The notes below the pieces were generated by a model. The model saw nothing but the letters and a program-made list of their open reading frames with translations, did no database searches and was not told where the DNA came from. A DNA stretch of 6,628 nucleotides from Acidobacteriaceae bacterium (lineage in GTDB: Bacteria; Acidobacteriota; Terriglobia; Terriglobales; Acidobacteriaceae). How positions within the stretch are numbered: position 1 is the stretch's first letter; the number at the start of each line of letters is the position of its first letter. Positions 1-6,628 of this stretch are shown here, piece after piece. The stretch is from the NCBI GenBank assembly GCA_025929125.1, contig JAICMT010000089.1, positions 1-6,628 of the forward strand. The letters run 5' to 3'. The translations under genes were made by a program, and so were the position numbers.

Positions 1-2
1 CC

Positions 3-698
3 ATGAAGTTCGGCGTCCTGGTTTTTCCCGGTTCCAACTGTGATCACGACACCCATCACGTCGTCGCTGGCGTCATGGGCCAGCCGGTCACCTATCTCTG
101 GCACGAATCCCACGACCTTCAGGGCTGCGACGCGATCCTCGTCCCTGGCGGCTTTGCTTACGGAGACTACCTGCGCACCGGCGCGATTGCACGTTTCGCG
201 CCCATCATGCAGTCGGTTCGCCGTTTCGCCGAAACAGGTGGTCTGGTAATGGGCATCTGCAACGGATTCCAGATCCTCTGTGAGGCGAACCTGCTGCCTG
301 GAGCGCTGATGCGCAACGCCGGCCAGCACTATATTTGCCGCCAGGTCCATCTTAGGGTGGAAACCGCGAATTCACCCTTTACTGAGGGCATCGAACGAGG
401 TCAGGTACTGCGGATGCCGATTGGTCACATGGAGGGCAATTACTTCTGCGATGAGCAGACGCTCGCCACGCTTAGTAACGAGGACCGCATTGCATTCCGG
501 TATTCCACCGCTACAGGAGAAATCAACCCTGGAGCCAACCCCAATGGCTCGCTGGAGAACATTGCCGGCATCCTGGGGCCCGGCCGCAATGTTCTGGGCA
601 TGATGCCCCATCCTGACCGCTCGAGCGAGGCCCTGCTGGGCTCCAGCGATGGGCTGCTCCTCTTCAAGTCCATCGCCCGGAGCCTAGCTGCCGCCTGA
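3..698 (+). CDS. purQ: Phosphoribosylformylglycinamidine synthase, glutaminase subunit PurQ
   Basis: This 231-residue protein is a class I glutamine amidotransferase. It releases ammonia from glutamine for FGAM synthase (with PurL and PurS), the fourth step of de novo purine synthesis in the cytoplasm. The N-terminus ([13 protein letters not shown]) is the PurQ signature, and [15 protein letters not shown] (about residues 49-63) is the conserved PurQ loop. The nucleophile elbow GICNGFQIL places catalytic Cys at residue 86. The C-terminal [10 protein letters not shown] gives the catalytic His at 203, followed by Asp205 where HPE is the commoner wording; this is a conservative change. The length matches the small-subunit family (about 220-235), so the gene is complete and separate from PurL. 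The start lies 2 nt inside the window edge, so its ribosome binding site and any upstream purS cannot be seen. The identification is secure. Confidence 0.97.
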   Translation: MKFGVLVFPGSNCDHDTHHVVAGVMGQPVTYLWHESHDLQGCDAILVPGGFAYGDYLRTGAIARFAPIMQSVRRFAETGGLVMGICNGFQILCEANLLPGALMRNAGQHYICRQVHLRVETANSPFTEGIERGQVLRMPIGHMEGNYFCDEQTLATLSNEDRIAFRYSTATGEINPGANPNGSLENIAGILGPGRNVLGMMPHPDRSSEALLGSSDGLLLFKSIARSLAAA

Positions 699-713
699 GC
701 GGGCAACGTCAGC

Positions 714-728
714 CGGCCCTTGCGGCCG
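714..728 (+). other. Small GC hairpin after purQ
   Basis: The arms CGGCC (714-718) and GGCCG (724-728) are perfectly complementary around a 5-nt loop, 15 nt after the purQ stop. The sequence that follows is only mildly T-rich and has no clean T run, so it is at best a weak terminator or an mRNA 3'-end stabiliser between purQ and the next gene. It could also be a chance pairing in GC-rich DNA. Confidence 0.3.
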
Positions 729-751
729 ATGATAGTCTTGCGTTTGTCAAA

Positions 752-1552
752 ATGGTCGATATTCACCACCATCTCCTGCCGGGAGTCGACGATGGCTCCT
801 GCAACATCGATATGTCGATTGCGATGGCAAGGCTTGCCGCAGCCGACGGTATTACCCACATCGTCTGCACGCCGCATGCAAACGCGGAGTACAGCTTCGA
901 TCCTGTGGAGAATGCAACCAAGCTGACCGAGCTCAAGTCTCGCCTGGCAGCCGAGAATATAGACGTAACTCTCGGCACCGGCTGCGACTTTCACCTTTCC
1001 TACGAAAATCTAGAGCAGGCCAAACGGGACCCGGCGCGGTTCAGCATCAACGGCCTGGGCTACCTGTTGGTTGAACCGCCGGACTACGGGATTCCACCCG
1101 GCCTCACCGAGACGTTTTATGAGTTGCAGCTCGCAGGATTGACGCCCATCCTGACCCATCCGGAACGCAACCCTACTCTACAGAACGAACCCGAACGGAT
1201 GGCCCCCTGGCTTCGCGGAGGCGCCTTGATTCAGGTCACCGCGGACTCGCTCACCGGCCATAAAGGCCGCCGCGCCGAGCGCATGTCGCACGAACTGCTG
1301 AAAAAGCGCTGGGTGCACTTCCTGGCCACGGACGCCCACAACACCGGCTCCCGTCCCCCGCGCATGCGCGAAGCACAGGAGCTGGTCGCCAGGAAATACG
1401 GCATCAGCTATGCCCACGCCCTGTGCGTCACAAATCCGTTGGCTGTCTTTCTTGGAAAACCCTTCACCGTCGAAGAAGAACCGCACGACCTCTACGACAC
1501 CCGGGAGTTCACCCTTTGGGATCGCGTCAAAGAGGTCCTGACTCGACGCTGA
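752..1552 (+). CDS. CpsB/YwqE-type PHP-domain tyrosine-protein phosphatase
   Basis: This 266-residue protein has the PHP-fold, metal-dependent phosphatase signature of the CpsB/YwqE/Wzb-like family. Members dephosphorylate the autophosphorylated tyrosine cluster of bacterial tyrosine kinases that control capsule or exopolysaccharide export. Visible metal-site residues are His5 and His7 (MVDIHHHLLPGVDDG), Asp14, His42 (CTPHAN), Glu108 (VEPP), His136 (THPERN) and the Asp194/His196 pair (ATDAHN). Their order and spacing match known CpsB proteins closely. The ATG start is chosen because family members begin almost exactly at this HxH motif. The frame stays open upstream into purQ, and no good Shine-Dalgarno sequence precedes the ATG, so translation may depend partly on the upstream gene. 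It lies 53 nt after purQ on the same strand. No kinase or polysaccharide gene is in view, so the cellular target is unknown. It converges with the SDR gene, whose end is 27 nt away. Confidence 0.9.
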   Translation: MVDIHHHLLPGVDDGSCNIDMSIAMARLAAADGITHIVCTPHANAEYSFDPVENATKLTELKSRLAAENIDVTLGTGCDFHLSYENLEQAKRDPARFSINGLGYLLVEPPDYGIPPGLTETFYELQLAGLTPILTHPERNPTLQNEPERMAPWLRGGALIQVTADSLTGHKGRRAERMSHELLKKRWVHFLATDAHNTGSRPPRMREAQELVARKYGISYAHALCVTNPLAVFLGKPFTVEEEPHDLYDTREFTLWDRVKEVLTRR

Positions 1553-1579
1553 AGCGAAGCTCCGGCTAGGGATGAACCT

Positions 1580-2338
1580 CTAAAGGCCGAGGCCTCCGTC
1601 GACGGCTAGTAATTGTCCTGTGATGAAGTGGGGCGCTGTCGCGAAGAATAGAACCGCAGCAGCAACATCCTCGGCAGTTCCGTTCCTGCGCATGGGCGTC
1701 CTCTCCGCGAACTCGCGATAGGCCTCCTCCACCTCGCCCTGCACGATCATGCCCGGAGCAACGCAGTTGACGCTGATTTCCGGCGCCCACGCCTTGGCCA
1801 TCGTTTGCGAGAGCATGTGGAGTGCCGCCTTTGAGGTGCAGTAATGGGCGTGGGTCGCCCAAGGGTGAATGCCTCCCAGCGAGCCGACATTCACAATCCG
1901 CCCCTGTGCCTTGCGGAGCGACGCATGGGCCGCCTGCGCCACCAGAAACGGTGCGCGGGTATTGGTCGCGAACATGTGGTCCCACTGCTGAACCGTGATC
2001 TCTTGCAGTGCGACTGACTCAAAAAAGCCCGCATTATTCACCAGTAGGTCCAGGCCGCCGAACTCGGAGATCGCAGCTTCTACCCCGCTTCGAATCTCAC
2101 CCGGGCTAGTCAGATCCACCCGGATCGCGAGTGCCCGGACACCCAGCCCGCGAAGTTCGCCAACAGTTGCCTCGGCGTCGGATCCGGAATTAAGATACGT
2201 GATCGCAACGTTGGCACCGGCCCGCCCTAACTCCAGGGCGATGGTCCGGCCGATACGTCGCGCACCGCCGGTTACGAAGGTGGTCTTGCCGTGGAGCGGC
2301 CTTATGCCGCCTTCCGAATACGGAGAATTGATGGGCAT
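1580..2338 (-). CDS. Short-chain dehydrogenase/reductase (SDR), pteridine-reductase-like N-terminus
   Basis: This 252-residue protein is a classical-type SDR with a Rossmann fold. The cofactor loop is TGGARRIG (residues 23-30). The Arg-Arg in this loop, rather than the usual glycine-rich wording, resembles pteridine reductases and FolM-like proteins and suggests NADPH preference; that is an inference. Other motifs are NNAG (101-104), Asn126, Ser153 (NVGSLGG), the catalytic pair Tyr166 and Lys170 (YCTSK), the PG step at 195-196, and a C-terminal ITGQLLAVDGG. All four catalytic residues are present, so the enzyme should be active. The substrate cannot be told from sequence; dihydropteridine/dihydrofolate reduction and a generic 3-oxoacyl or sugar reductase role both fit. 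The gene follows the secreted-protein gene by 6 nt and is probably co-transcribed with it. Its likely ribosome binding site overlaps the upstream stop codon. An 18-residue leader precedes the fold, and no later Met is available to serve as a start. Confidence 0.9.
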   Translation of the reverse strand: MPINSPYSEGGIRPLHGKTTFVTGGARRIGRTIALELGRAGANVAITYLNSGSDAEATVGELRGLGVRALAIRVDLTSPGEIRSGVEAAISEFGGLDLLVNNAGFFESVALQEITVQQWDHMFATNTRAPFLVAQAAHASLRKAQGRIVNVGSLGGIHPWATHAHYCTSKAALHMLSQTMAKAWAPEISVNCVAPGMIVQGEVEEAYREFAERTPMRRNGTAEDVAAAVLFFATAPHFITGQLLAVDGGLGL

Positions 2339-2350
2339 TCGGCCTTACGG
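2339..2350 (-). promoter_or_regulatory. Ribosome binding site overlapping upstream stop
   Basis: On the minus strand the upstream gene ends in TAA and the sequence reads GTAAGG, then CCGA, then ATG. The TAAGG element therefore overlaps the stop codon of the secreted-protein gene and sits close to the SDR start. This supports translational coupling of the two genes and the chosen SDR start. Confidence 0.5.
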
Positions 2351-2905
2351 ATTTTGTGTCGAGTTCTTCGTGTTGGCCGACTCGGTCGAACCCTTCTTGG
2401 GCCGGATCGGCTCCTGGATTCCCGGCTTGCGCTCCGCAGCCTTGTCGCTGTTATCGACATAAGTCGAGATCTGCGCTCGGGGCCGCTGCATTTCGATCGT
2501 GATCGCCCGCTCCGGCTGTGCTATGGCGTAATCCTCGGCGTAGGTTGCGAAGCCATCGGCCAGGACCTGGATGCGCACCTTGCTGCCGATCGGAATCACA
2601 TCGATGGAAGTTTTGCCATCCTGGTTTGTCTTGAGCTCCATGTAGCCCTCGTCCTTACCGTCCGTGTCCAGGTGGAAGATCACGTGAGCCCCATCGATGG
2701 GCTTCTTGTTGAAGCCCTTCAGCACCGTGACCTCTATTTTGGAGGTTTCCGGTGGCGCCTTGTACTTCCGTCCCCGGTACTTGGGCGTTGTGTCCTGCTG
2801 AGCAAAGCCAGGTACGCAGAACCCGGTAGCGAGAATGCAGAAGAGCCCTACTATACCCAGAAACAGCCCAAAACGAGAGCGATTGACCCGTTGCATGCTC
2901 GTCAT
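2345..2905 (-). CDS. Secreted protein with carboxypeptidase-regulatory-like beta-sandwich, function unknown
   Basis: This 186-residue protein is not a family I can name. The N-terminus is a clear Sec signal peptide: basic MTSMQRVNRSRFG, a hydrophobic core to about residue 30, and likely cleavage after VPGFA (residue 35), leaving QQD. Residues of about 55-138 (KIEVTVLKGFNKKPIDGAHVIF onward, with a DGK turn, then VLADGFATYAED and ITIEM) have the pattern of carboxypeptidase-regulatory/PEGA-like beta-sandwich domains, which often bind or present surfaces in the envelope. The tail (about 140-186) is low-complexity, Lys/Pro/Ser/Asn-rich and probably disordered. I chose the ATG at 2905; an in-frame TTG at 2950 would put a charged stretch before the signal peptide and has no ribosome binding site, and a second ATG lies three codons later (2896). 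The gene is divergent from groES and 6 nt ahead of the SDR. No catalytic residues are evident. Confidence 0.72.
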   Translation of the reverse strand: MTSMQRVNRSRFGLFLGIVGLFCILATGFCVPGFAQQDTTPKYRGRKYKAPPETSKIEVTVLKGFNKKPIDGAHVIFHLDTDGKDEGYMELKTNQDGKTSIDVIPIGSKVRIQVLADGFATYAEDYAIAQPERAITIEMQRPRAQISTYVDNSDKAAERKPGIQEPIRPKKGSTESANTKNSTQNP

Positions 2906-2980
2906 TTTACGCTTTCGCCGCCCAGAATGGCAGGGCTGGACACCGGGCAAAGGTTAATAGATGAAGAAGGCGATTATGTG

Positions 2981-2993
2981 AGCGCACTGCGCT
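2981..2993. repeat. Perfect palindrome AGCGCA-C-TGCGCT
   Basis: Six-base arms, AGCGCA and TGCGCT, flank a single base. The right arm runs on as GCGCTAAC (2990-2997), identical to GCGCTAAC in the CIRCE operator (3061-3068). It may be a binding site for a dimeric regulator of the divergent minus-strand gene, or a degenerate HrcA half-site. Function is unknown. Confidence 0.4.
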
Positions 2994-3013
2994 AACATAT
3001 TGCCGTTGACGCC

Positions 3014-3042
3014 TTGACATACCGGCTTTCTTTCGATAACTT
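3014..3042 (+). promoter_or_regulatory. Sigma70-type promoter of groESL
   Basis: A perfect -35 hexamer TTGACA (3014-3019) is followed after 17 bp by TAACTT (3037-3042), which keeps the three most conserved -10 positions (T1, A2, T6). An alternative -10 is GATAAC (3035-3040) at 15 bp. The -10 touches the left arm of CIRCE, so transcription should start inside the operator. This is the usual geometry for repression by HrcA. No sigma32-type promoter is evident. Confidence 0.7.
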
Positions 3043-3067
3043 AGCACTCAGAGGGCATGAGCGCTAA
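3041..3067 (+). promoter_or_regulatory. CIRCE operator (HrcA binding site)
   Basis: The sequence TTAGCACTC (3041-3049), nine bases, then GAGCGCTAA (3059-3067) matches the CIRCE consensus TTAGCACTC-N9-GAGTGCTAA at 17 of 18 arm positions. The single difference is T to C in the right arm. In many bacteria CIRCE is the operator for the heat-shock repressor HrcA, whose own folding depends on GroEL, giving feedback control of groESL. HrcA is not encoded in this window. Confidence 0.92.
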
Positions 3068-3075
3068 CGCACTTT

Positions 3076-3084
3076 GAGTGCTAA
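3076..3084 (+). promoter_or_regulatory. Extra consensus CIRCE half-site
   Basis: GAGTGCTAA is a perfect CIRCE right arm, placed 17 bp after the start of the imperfect right arm at 3059. It could pair with the left arm at 3041-3049 across 26 nt with full 9-bp complementarity, or with the upstream GCACT (3069-3073) as a short hairpin. It may be a second HrcA contact or the remnant of an operator shift. Confidence 0.6.
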
Positions 3085-3147
3085 CTGCTTTCTCACCGGA
3101 TCTCCGGCCGCCCTCTCGGTCTTCAGCTTCATCACCCTAACTGCAAC

Positions 3148-3153
3148 AAGGAG
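3148..3153 (+). promoter_or_regulatory. groES ribosome binding site
   Basis: AAGGAG ends 10 nt before the ATG at 3164. It fixes the groES start there and excludes the longer open frame beginning at 3074, which would run through the operator region. Confidence 0.85.
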
Positions 3154-3163
3154 AACAGAAGCA

Positions 3164-3472
3164 ATGCCAACAGCAGCAGCAACAACTACGTTTACCCCGC
3201 TGCACGACCGCATTCTGGTCCGTCGAGTGGAAGAGAATGAGACCGTTCGCGGGGGCATCATCATCCCCGACTCAGCCAAGGAAAAGCCCCAGCATGGCGA
3301 GGTCATCAGTGTCGGCAAGGGCAAGTCGAACGACGAGGGCAAGGTATTTCCTCTCGACGTCAAGGCCGGGGACAAGATTCTGTTCGGAAAGTACTCCGGA
3401 ACCGAGATCAAGCTCGATGGCGAAGAGTACCTGATTATGCGTGAGGAAGAGGTCCTCGGCGTCATCAAGTAA
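3164..3472 (+). CDS. groES: Co-chaperonin GroES (Hsp10)
   Basis: This 102-residue protein forms the heptameric lid of the GroEL chamber in the cytoplasm. The fold begins at [15 protein letters not shown] (residue 10 on). The mobile loop that docks onto GroEL lies at about residues 23-40 and carries the hydrophobic contact [14 protein letters not shown]. The rest follows the family closely: GEVISVGKG, the [27 protein letters not shown] segment, and a C-terminal EVLGVIK. The start is set by an AAGGAG site. The N-terminus carries about eight extra residues (MPTAAATTT) compared with the usual MNIRPLHDR type, encoded by a short CAG/CAA-rich tract. It is the first gene of the CIRCE-controlled operon, and groEL follows after 89 nt. 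Confidence 0.97.
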   Translation: MPTAAATTTFTPLHDRILVRRVEENETVRGGIIIPDSAKEKPQHGEVISVGKGKSNDEGKVFPLDVKAGDKILFGKYSGTEIKLDGEEYLIMREEEVLGVIK

Positions 3473-3498
3473 GCTTCAACGCCTCTAGCGCACAGTGA

Positions 3499-5232
<1,734 letters not shown>

Positions 5233-5252
5233 AGAAGTTGTTTTACCAAACA

Positions 5253-5285
5253 GAAGCCCCGCGATTTTTAAAAACGCGGGGCTTC
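5253..5285 (+). terminator. Intrinsic terminator of groESL
   Basis: An 11-bp perfect stem, GAAGCCCCGCG (5253-5263) with CGCGGGGCTTC (5275-5285), encloses an A/T loop and is followed by TTCTTCTT. It lies 24 nt after the groEL stop. It may also serve the minus-strand gene that converges from 5382, although the T tract on that side is poor. Confidence 0.9.
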
Positions 5286-5381
5286 TTCTTCTTACAGCGC
5301 GTAGATCACACAGAATTCCAGCCTCTCCGATATGTTTCTGGAGAGACCAGCGCAGCCCGTGCTTTAGTTCACACCTGGCCT

Positions 5382-5882
5382 TCAGTGGCCGGATTTCTTG
5401 ACTGGAAAGTGCTTCTGAAATTTCAGCGTAAGGGCGCGCACAACTGCCGGCCAGGGCAGGTCCTGAGGGCCGCTGAAGGTCTCAGCCCATAAGAGGTGCT
5501 GACGTGCTCCACTCGGTGTCGCCGAGTAAACCCTCAGGCTGCCAAGGACAGGCTCGCCCGGGCTGATGTTGATTCCATCCGAACCTACGGGAACGATCAG
5601 GAAGATCAGCTCCGGGCTGTCCGATTGATCGACCACCTGCTTGCCATACCCGTGCGCCAGCATGTCTTTCAAACGATCGCGCGCATAACTGTCAACGTTC
5701 TGCGCCTCGATAGCAACATTGGTCGCTGACGCGAGAGCTTGTGTGAACGCATCGCTGTCGCAGTGATATACGTAATTCTTCAACGTACAGGAGCCCAGAT
5801 CTTCAGTCGAAGCGCCGGCCTGTGCCCTGCTTAAGATCGGACAGAACGCAATACCAATTAGAAGAATCCCCGTCCGGATCAT
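5382..5882 (-). CDS. Small secreted protein of unknown function
   Basis: This 166-residue protein is not a family I recognise. The N-terminus MIRTGILLIGIAFCPILSRAQA is a Sec signal peptide with likely cleavage near residues 20-22 (SRAQA). The mature part has two cysteines close together (Cys32 and Cys41, in the SCTLKNYVYHCD segment) that could form a disulfide. An alpha-type stretch (about 44-80) follows, then a beta-rich core (ELIFLIVPVGSDGINISPGEPVLGSLRVYS), and a C-terminal LLWAETFSGPQDLPWPAVVRALTLKFQKHFP. The wording resembles small envelope proteins annotated as hypothetical in Acidobacteria. I chose the ATG at 5882 because it begins the signal peptide. The upstream in-frame ATG at 5951 would add 23 Arg-rich residues translated from the groEL-like repeat. 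No strong ribosome binding site is visible, and a 7-bp hairpin (GAAGAGT/ACTCTTC, 5888-5904) lies just upstream of the start. The gene converges on groEL. Confidence 0.7.
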   Translation of the reverse strand: MIRTGILLIGIAFCPILSRAQAGASTEDLGSCTLKNYVYHCDSDAFTQALASATNVAIEAQNVDSYARDRLKDMLAHGYGKQVVDQSDSPELIFLIVPVGSDGINISPGEPVLGSLRVYSATPSGARQHLLWAETFSGPQDLPWPAVVRALTLKFQKHFPVKKSGH

Positions 5883-5920
5883 GACTGGAAGAGTATCACT
5901 CTTCTCTATTTCCGGGATGA

Positions 5921-5960
5921 CCCGGCGGACACGGCGGCGAATGGGCGGCATCTATCAACC
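5921..5960 (+). repeat. Direct repeat, copy 2: remnant of a groEL 3' end
   Basis: This repeats groEL positions 5191-5232 in the same orientation: 19 identical bases, then ATGG-CGGCAT and TA-AACC blocks separated by substitutions and one-base gaps. Read with a frame change it spells PGGHGG then MGGIYQ, recalling the GroEL tail [12 protein letters not shown]. The frame is broken, there is an in-phase stop immediately upstream (TGA, 5918-5920), and no other groEL sequence precedes it. It is therefore a non-coding fragment. Confidence 0.7.
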
Positions 5961-5980
5961 GGAGCACTCCCAAGCGATAA

Positions 5981-6023
5981 CAGCACAATCACCGCGGATT
6001 TCACTCCGCGGGGTTCTGTGCTG
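5981..6023 (-). terminator. Large imperfect hairpin, possible terminator of the TonB receptor gene
   Basis: The outer arms CAGCACA (5981-5987) and TGTGCTG (6017-6023) and the inner arms CCGCGGA (5992-5998) and TCCGCGG (6005-6011) nest into one long stem with a small internal loop and a 6-nt apical loop. It lies 73 nt past the receptor stop on the minus strand. Only a weak T-bearing sequence (TTATC) follows on that strand, so factor-independent termination is possible but not certain. Its right inner arm, CGCGGGG, also matches the groEL terminator. Confidence 0.5.
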
Positions 6024-6096
6024 GAACAGTGCCTCAGGCTCAAGTGCCCGCATCAATCCCACAGCGCCGTCAACGATTGAGTCTCGGGAAGATGCC

Positions 6097-6628
6097 CTAG
6101 TCATCGCCACCCAACCGCAACTTGAGTCCGGCGCGGAAGCTGAAAGGCAGCGACGGATATCCGATTGGCCCGATGTGGTGCTGGCTGAGCAGATTGTCCA
6201 GCTGGGTGAAGACGCGCACTCTGGGATGAACCTGATAGGTAAGGTTGGCATCGAGCTTCGCATATCCGGAGTCAAGATTCCGGTTTGGCAGCAGGAGGGA
6301 ATTGGTGCCAGCCAGGTCGGCATAGTCGAGAAACGTAGAGTCGTCAGACCTGCTCGCCAATGCACCTTGTGCTGCGGCCGTAAACCGCGGCCTGGTGTAC
6401 TGCACTAGAAAGAATCCCGTATGCGGCGGACGCCGGAACGGCCGCGCTCCGACAAACGGGGAGCTGCCAATGGGGATATCCGGATAGCTCGGATTCGTCG
6501 GAGCGTAACCTGCCGAGGCTGCAACTGCCGAGCTGGAGAACGACTGCTCAACCACCGCATCCAGGTAGGTATAGCCTCCCCGCGCGAACAGATGCGCAGT
6601 CGGCTGCCATTGAAGCTCCGACTCGAAC
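6097..6628 (-). CDS. TonB-dependent outer-membrane receptor, C-terminal part (5' end outside window)
   Basis: The frame is open from the window edge to a TAG stop and encodes the last 176 residues. The visible part is a TonB-dependent receptor beta-barrel: alternating strands such as ELQWQPTAHLFARGGYTYLDA, a loop with GARPFRRPPHTGFFLVQYTRP, then YAKLDANLTYQVHPRVRVFTQLDNLL. The terminal strand is LPFSFRAGLKLRL, followed by a short GGDD tail. The TYxVHPRVxVFxxLDNLL block is characteristic of the last strands in this family. Such proteins import siderophores, cobalamin or glycans across the outer membrane using TonB energy. The plug domain and TonB box are outside the window, so the substrate cannot be assigned. 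A GTG at 6555 is internal and is not the start, since barrel sequence continues upstream of it. The presence of this gene indicates a diderm host. Confidence 0.88.
   Translation of the reverse strand, partial: FESELQWQPTAHLFARGGYTYLDAVVEQSFSSSAVAASAGYAPTNPSYPDIPIGSSPFVGARPFRRPPHTGFFLVQYTRPRFTAAAQGALASRSDDSTFLDYADLAGTNSLLLPNRNLDSGYAKLDANLTYQVHPRVRVFTQLDNLLSQHHIGPIGYPSLPFSFRAGLKLRLGGDD

Larger units (their letters stand above)
2906..3163. promoter_or_regulatory. Divergent control region between the secreted-protein gene and groES
   Basis: This 258-nt non-coding stretch lies between two divergent genes. It holds the groESL promoter, the CIRCE operator, an extra half-site and the groES ribosome binding site on the plus strand, plus a short palindrome nearer the minus-strand gene. 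For the minus-strand gene only a weak candidate -10 is visible (CATAAT on the minus strand, 2973-2978), with no convincing -35. The groES leader between the operator and the start codon is about 80 nt and shows no other recognisable element. Confidence 0.7.
5883..6096. other. Intergenic region between the secreted protein and the TonB receptor
   Basis: These 214 nt hold a small hairpin (5888-5904), a decayed copy of the groEL 3' end (5921-5960) and a large hairpin (5981-6023). I see no intact gene and no clear promoter for the minus-strand gene at 5882. The plus-strand open frame crossing this region has no ribosome binding site and runs antisense to the receptor gene. Confidence 0.6.

Noticed and set aside
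440..994. A 184-codon minus-strand open frame across the purQ/CpsB junction.
   Set aside because: It is antisense to two well-identified genes and shows no motif.
2291..2995. A 234-codon plus-strand open frame.
   Set aside because: It overlaps antisense the secreted-protein gene, which has a clear signal peptide, and the SDR start; it has no family resemblance and no ribosome binding site.
3074..3163. A longer groES starting at 3074.
   Set aside because: The extra 30 residues would be encoded by the third CIRCE half-site and leader, and the AAGGAG site fits only the ATG at 3164.
3173..3190. CAG/CAA run in groES as a microsatellite or CRISPR-like repeat.
   Set aside because: It is only a few units long and lies inside a coding region where it encodes Ala/Thr residues; it is not an array.
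5323..5345. Inverted repeat CTCTCC/GGAGAG downstream of the 5382-5882 gene as its terminator.
   Set aside because: The stem is only 6 bp with an 11-nt loop and no T run on the minus strand; the groESL terminator nearby is a better candidate.
5881..6408. A 175-codon plus-strand open frame across the intergenic region and the TonB receptor.
   Set aside because: It is antisense to a recognised receptor barrel, lacks a ribosome binding site, and its only familiar stretch is the out-of-frame groEL remnant.
6553..6555. A GTG at 6555 as the start of a 152-residue protein.
   Set aside because: Beta-barrel sequence of the receptor continues in frame upstream to the window edge, so this is an internal valine codon.

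Overview
This 6.6-kb window looks like a chromosomal segment from a GC-rich Gram-negative bacterium. The outer-membrane TonB-dependent receptor, the wording of its C-terminal barrel, the GroEL/GroES sequence style and the mix of small secreted orphan proteins suggest Acidobacteriota (Terriglobia-like). That placement is an inference from sequence style, not from a marker gene or a search.

Layout, left to right: (1) purQ (3-698, +), the glutaminase subunit of FGAM synthase. (2) A CpsB/YwqE-type PHP-domain phosphatase (752-1552, +), 53 nt downstream of purQ. (3) Converging on it, a minus-strand pair: a secreted protein with a transthyretin/carboxypeptidase-regulatory-like fold (2345-2905) followed 6 nt later by a short-chain dehydrogenase (1580-2338). 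(4) A 258-nt divergent control region holding a sigma70-like promoter, a CIRCE operator (TTAGCACTC-N9-GAGCGCTAA), an extra CIRCE half-site and an upstream palindrome. (5) The groES-groEL operon (3164-5229, +), with a hairpin in the intercistronic spacer and a strong intrinsic terminator. (6) A minus-strand small secreted protein of unknown function (5382-5882). (7) An intergenic segment (5883-6096) containing a decayed direct copy of the 3' end of groEL and a strong hairpin. (8) The 3' part of a minus-strand TonB-dependent receptor gene (6097-6628), cut by the window edge.

Most of the window is housekeeping: purine synthesis and the HrcA/CIRCE-type heat-shock chaperonin operon. No defence system, transposase, CRISPR array, tRNA or rRNA is visible. 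The most unusual structure is the repeat pair 5191-5232 / 5921-5960: a 19-nt perfect match inside a longer imperfect match to the groEL 3' end, with a hairpin at almost the same distance downstream in both copies. It brackets the orphan secreted-protein gene. This could be the scar of a lost groEL duplicate or of an insertion at the groEL 3' end. The second point of interest is the three-arm CIRCE arrangement in front of groES.
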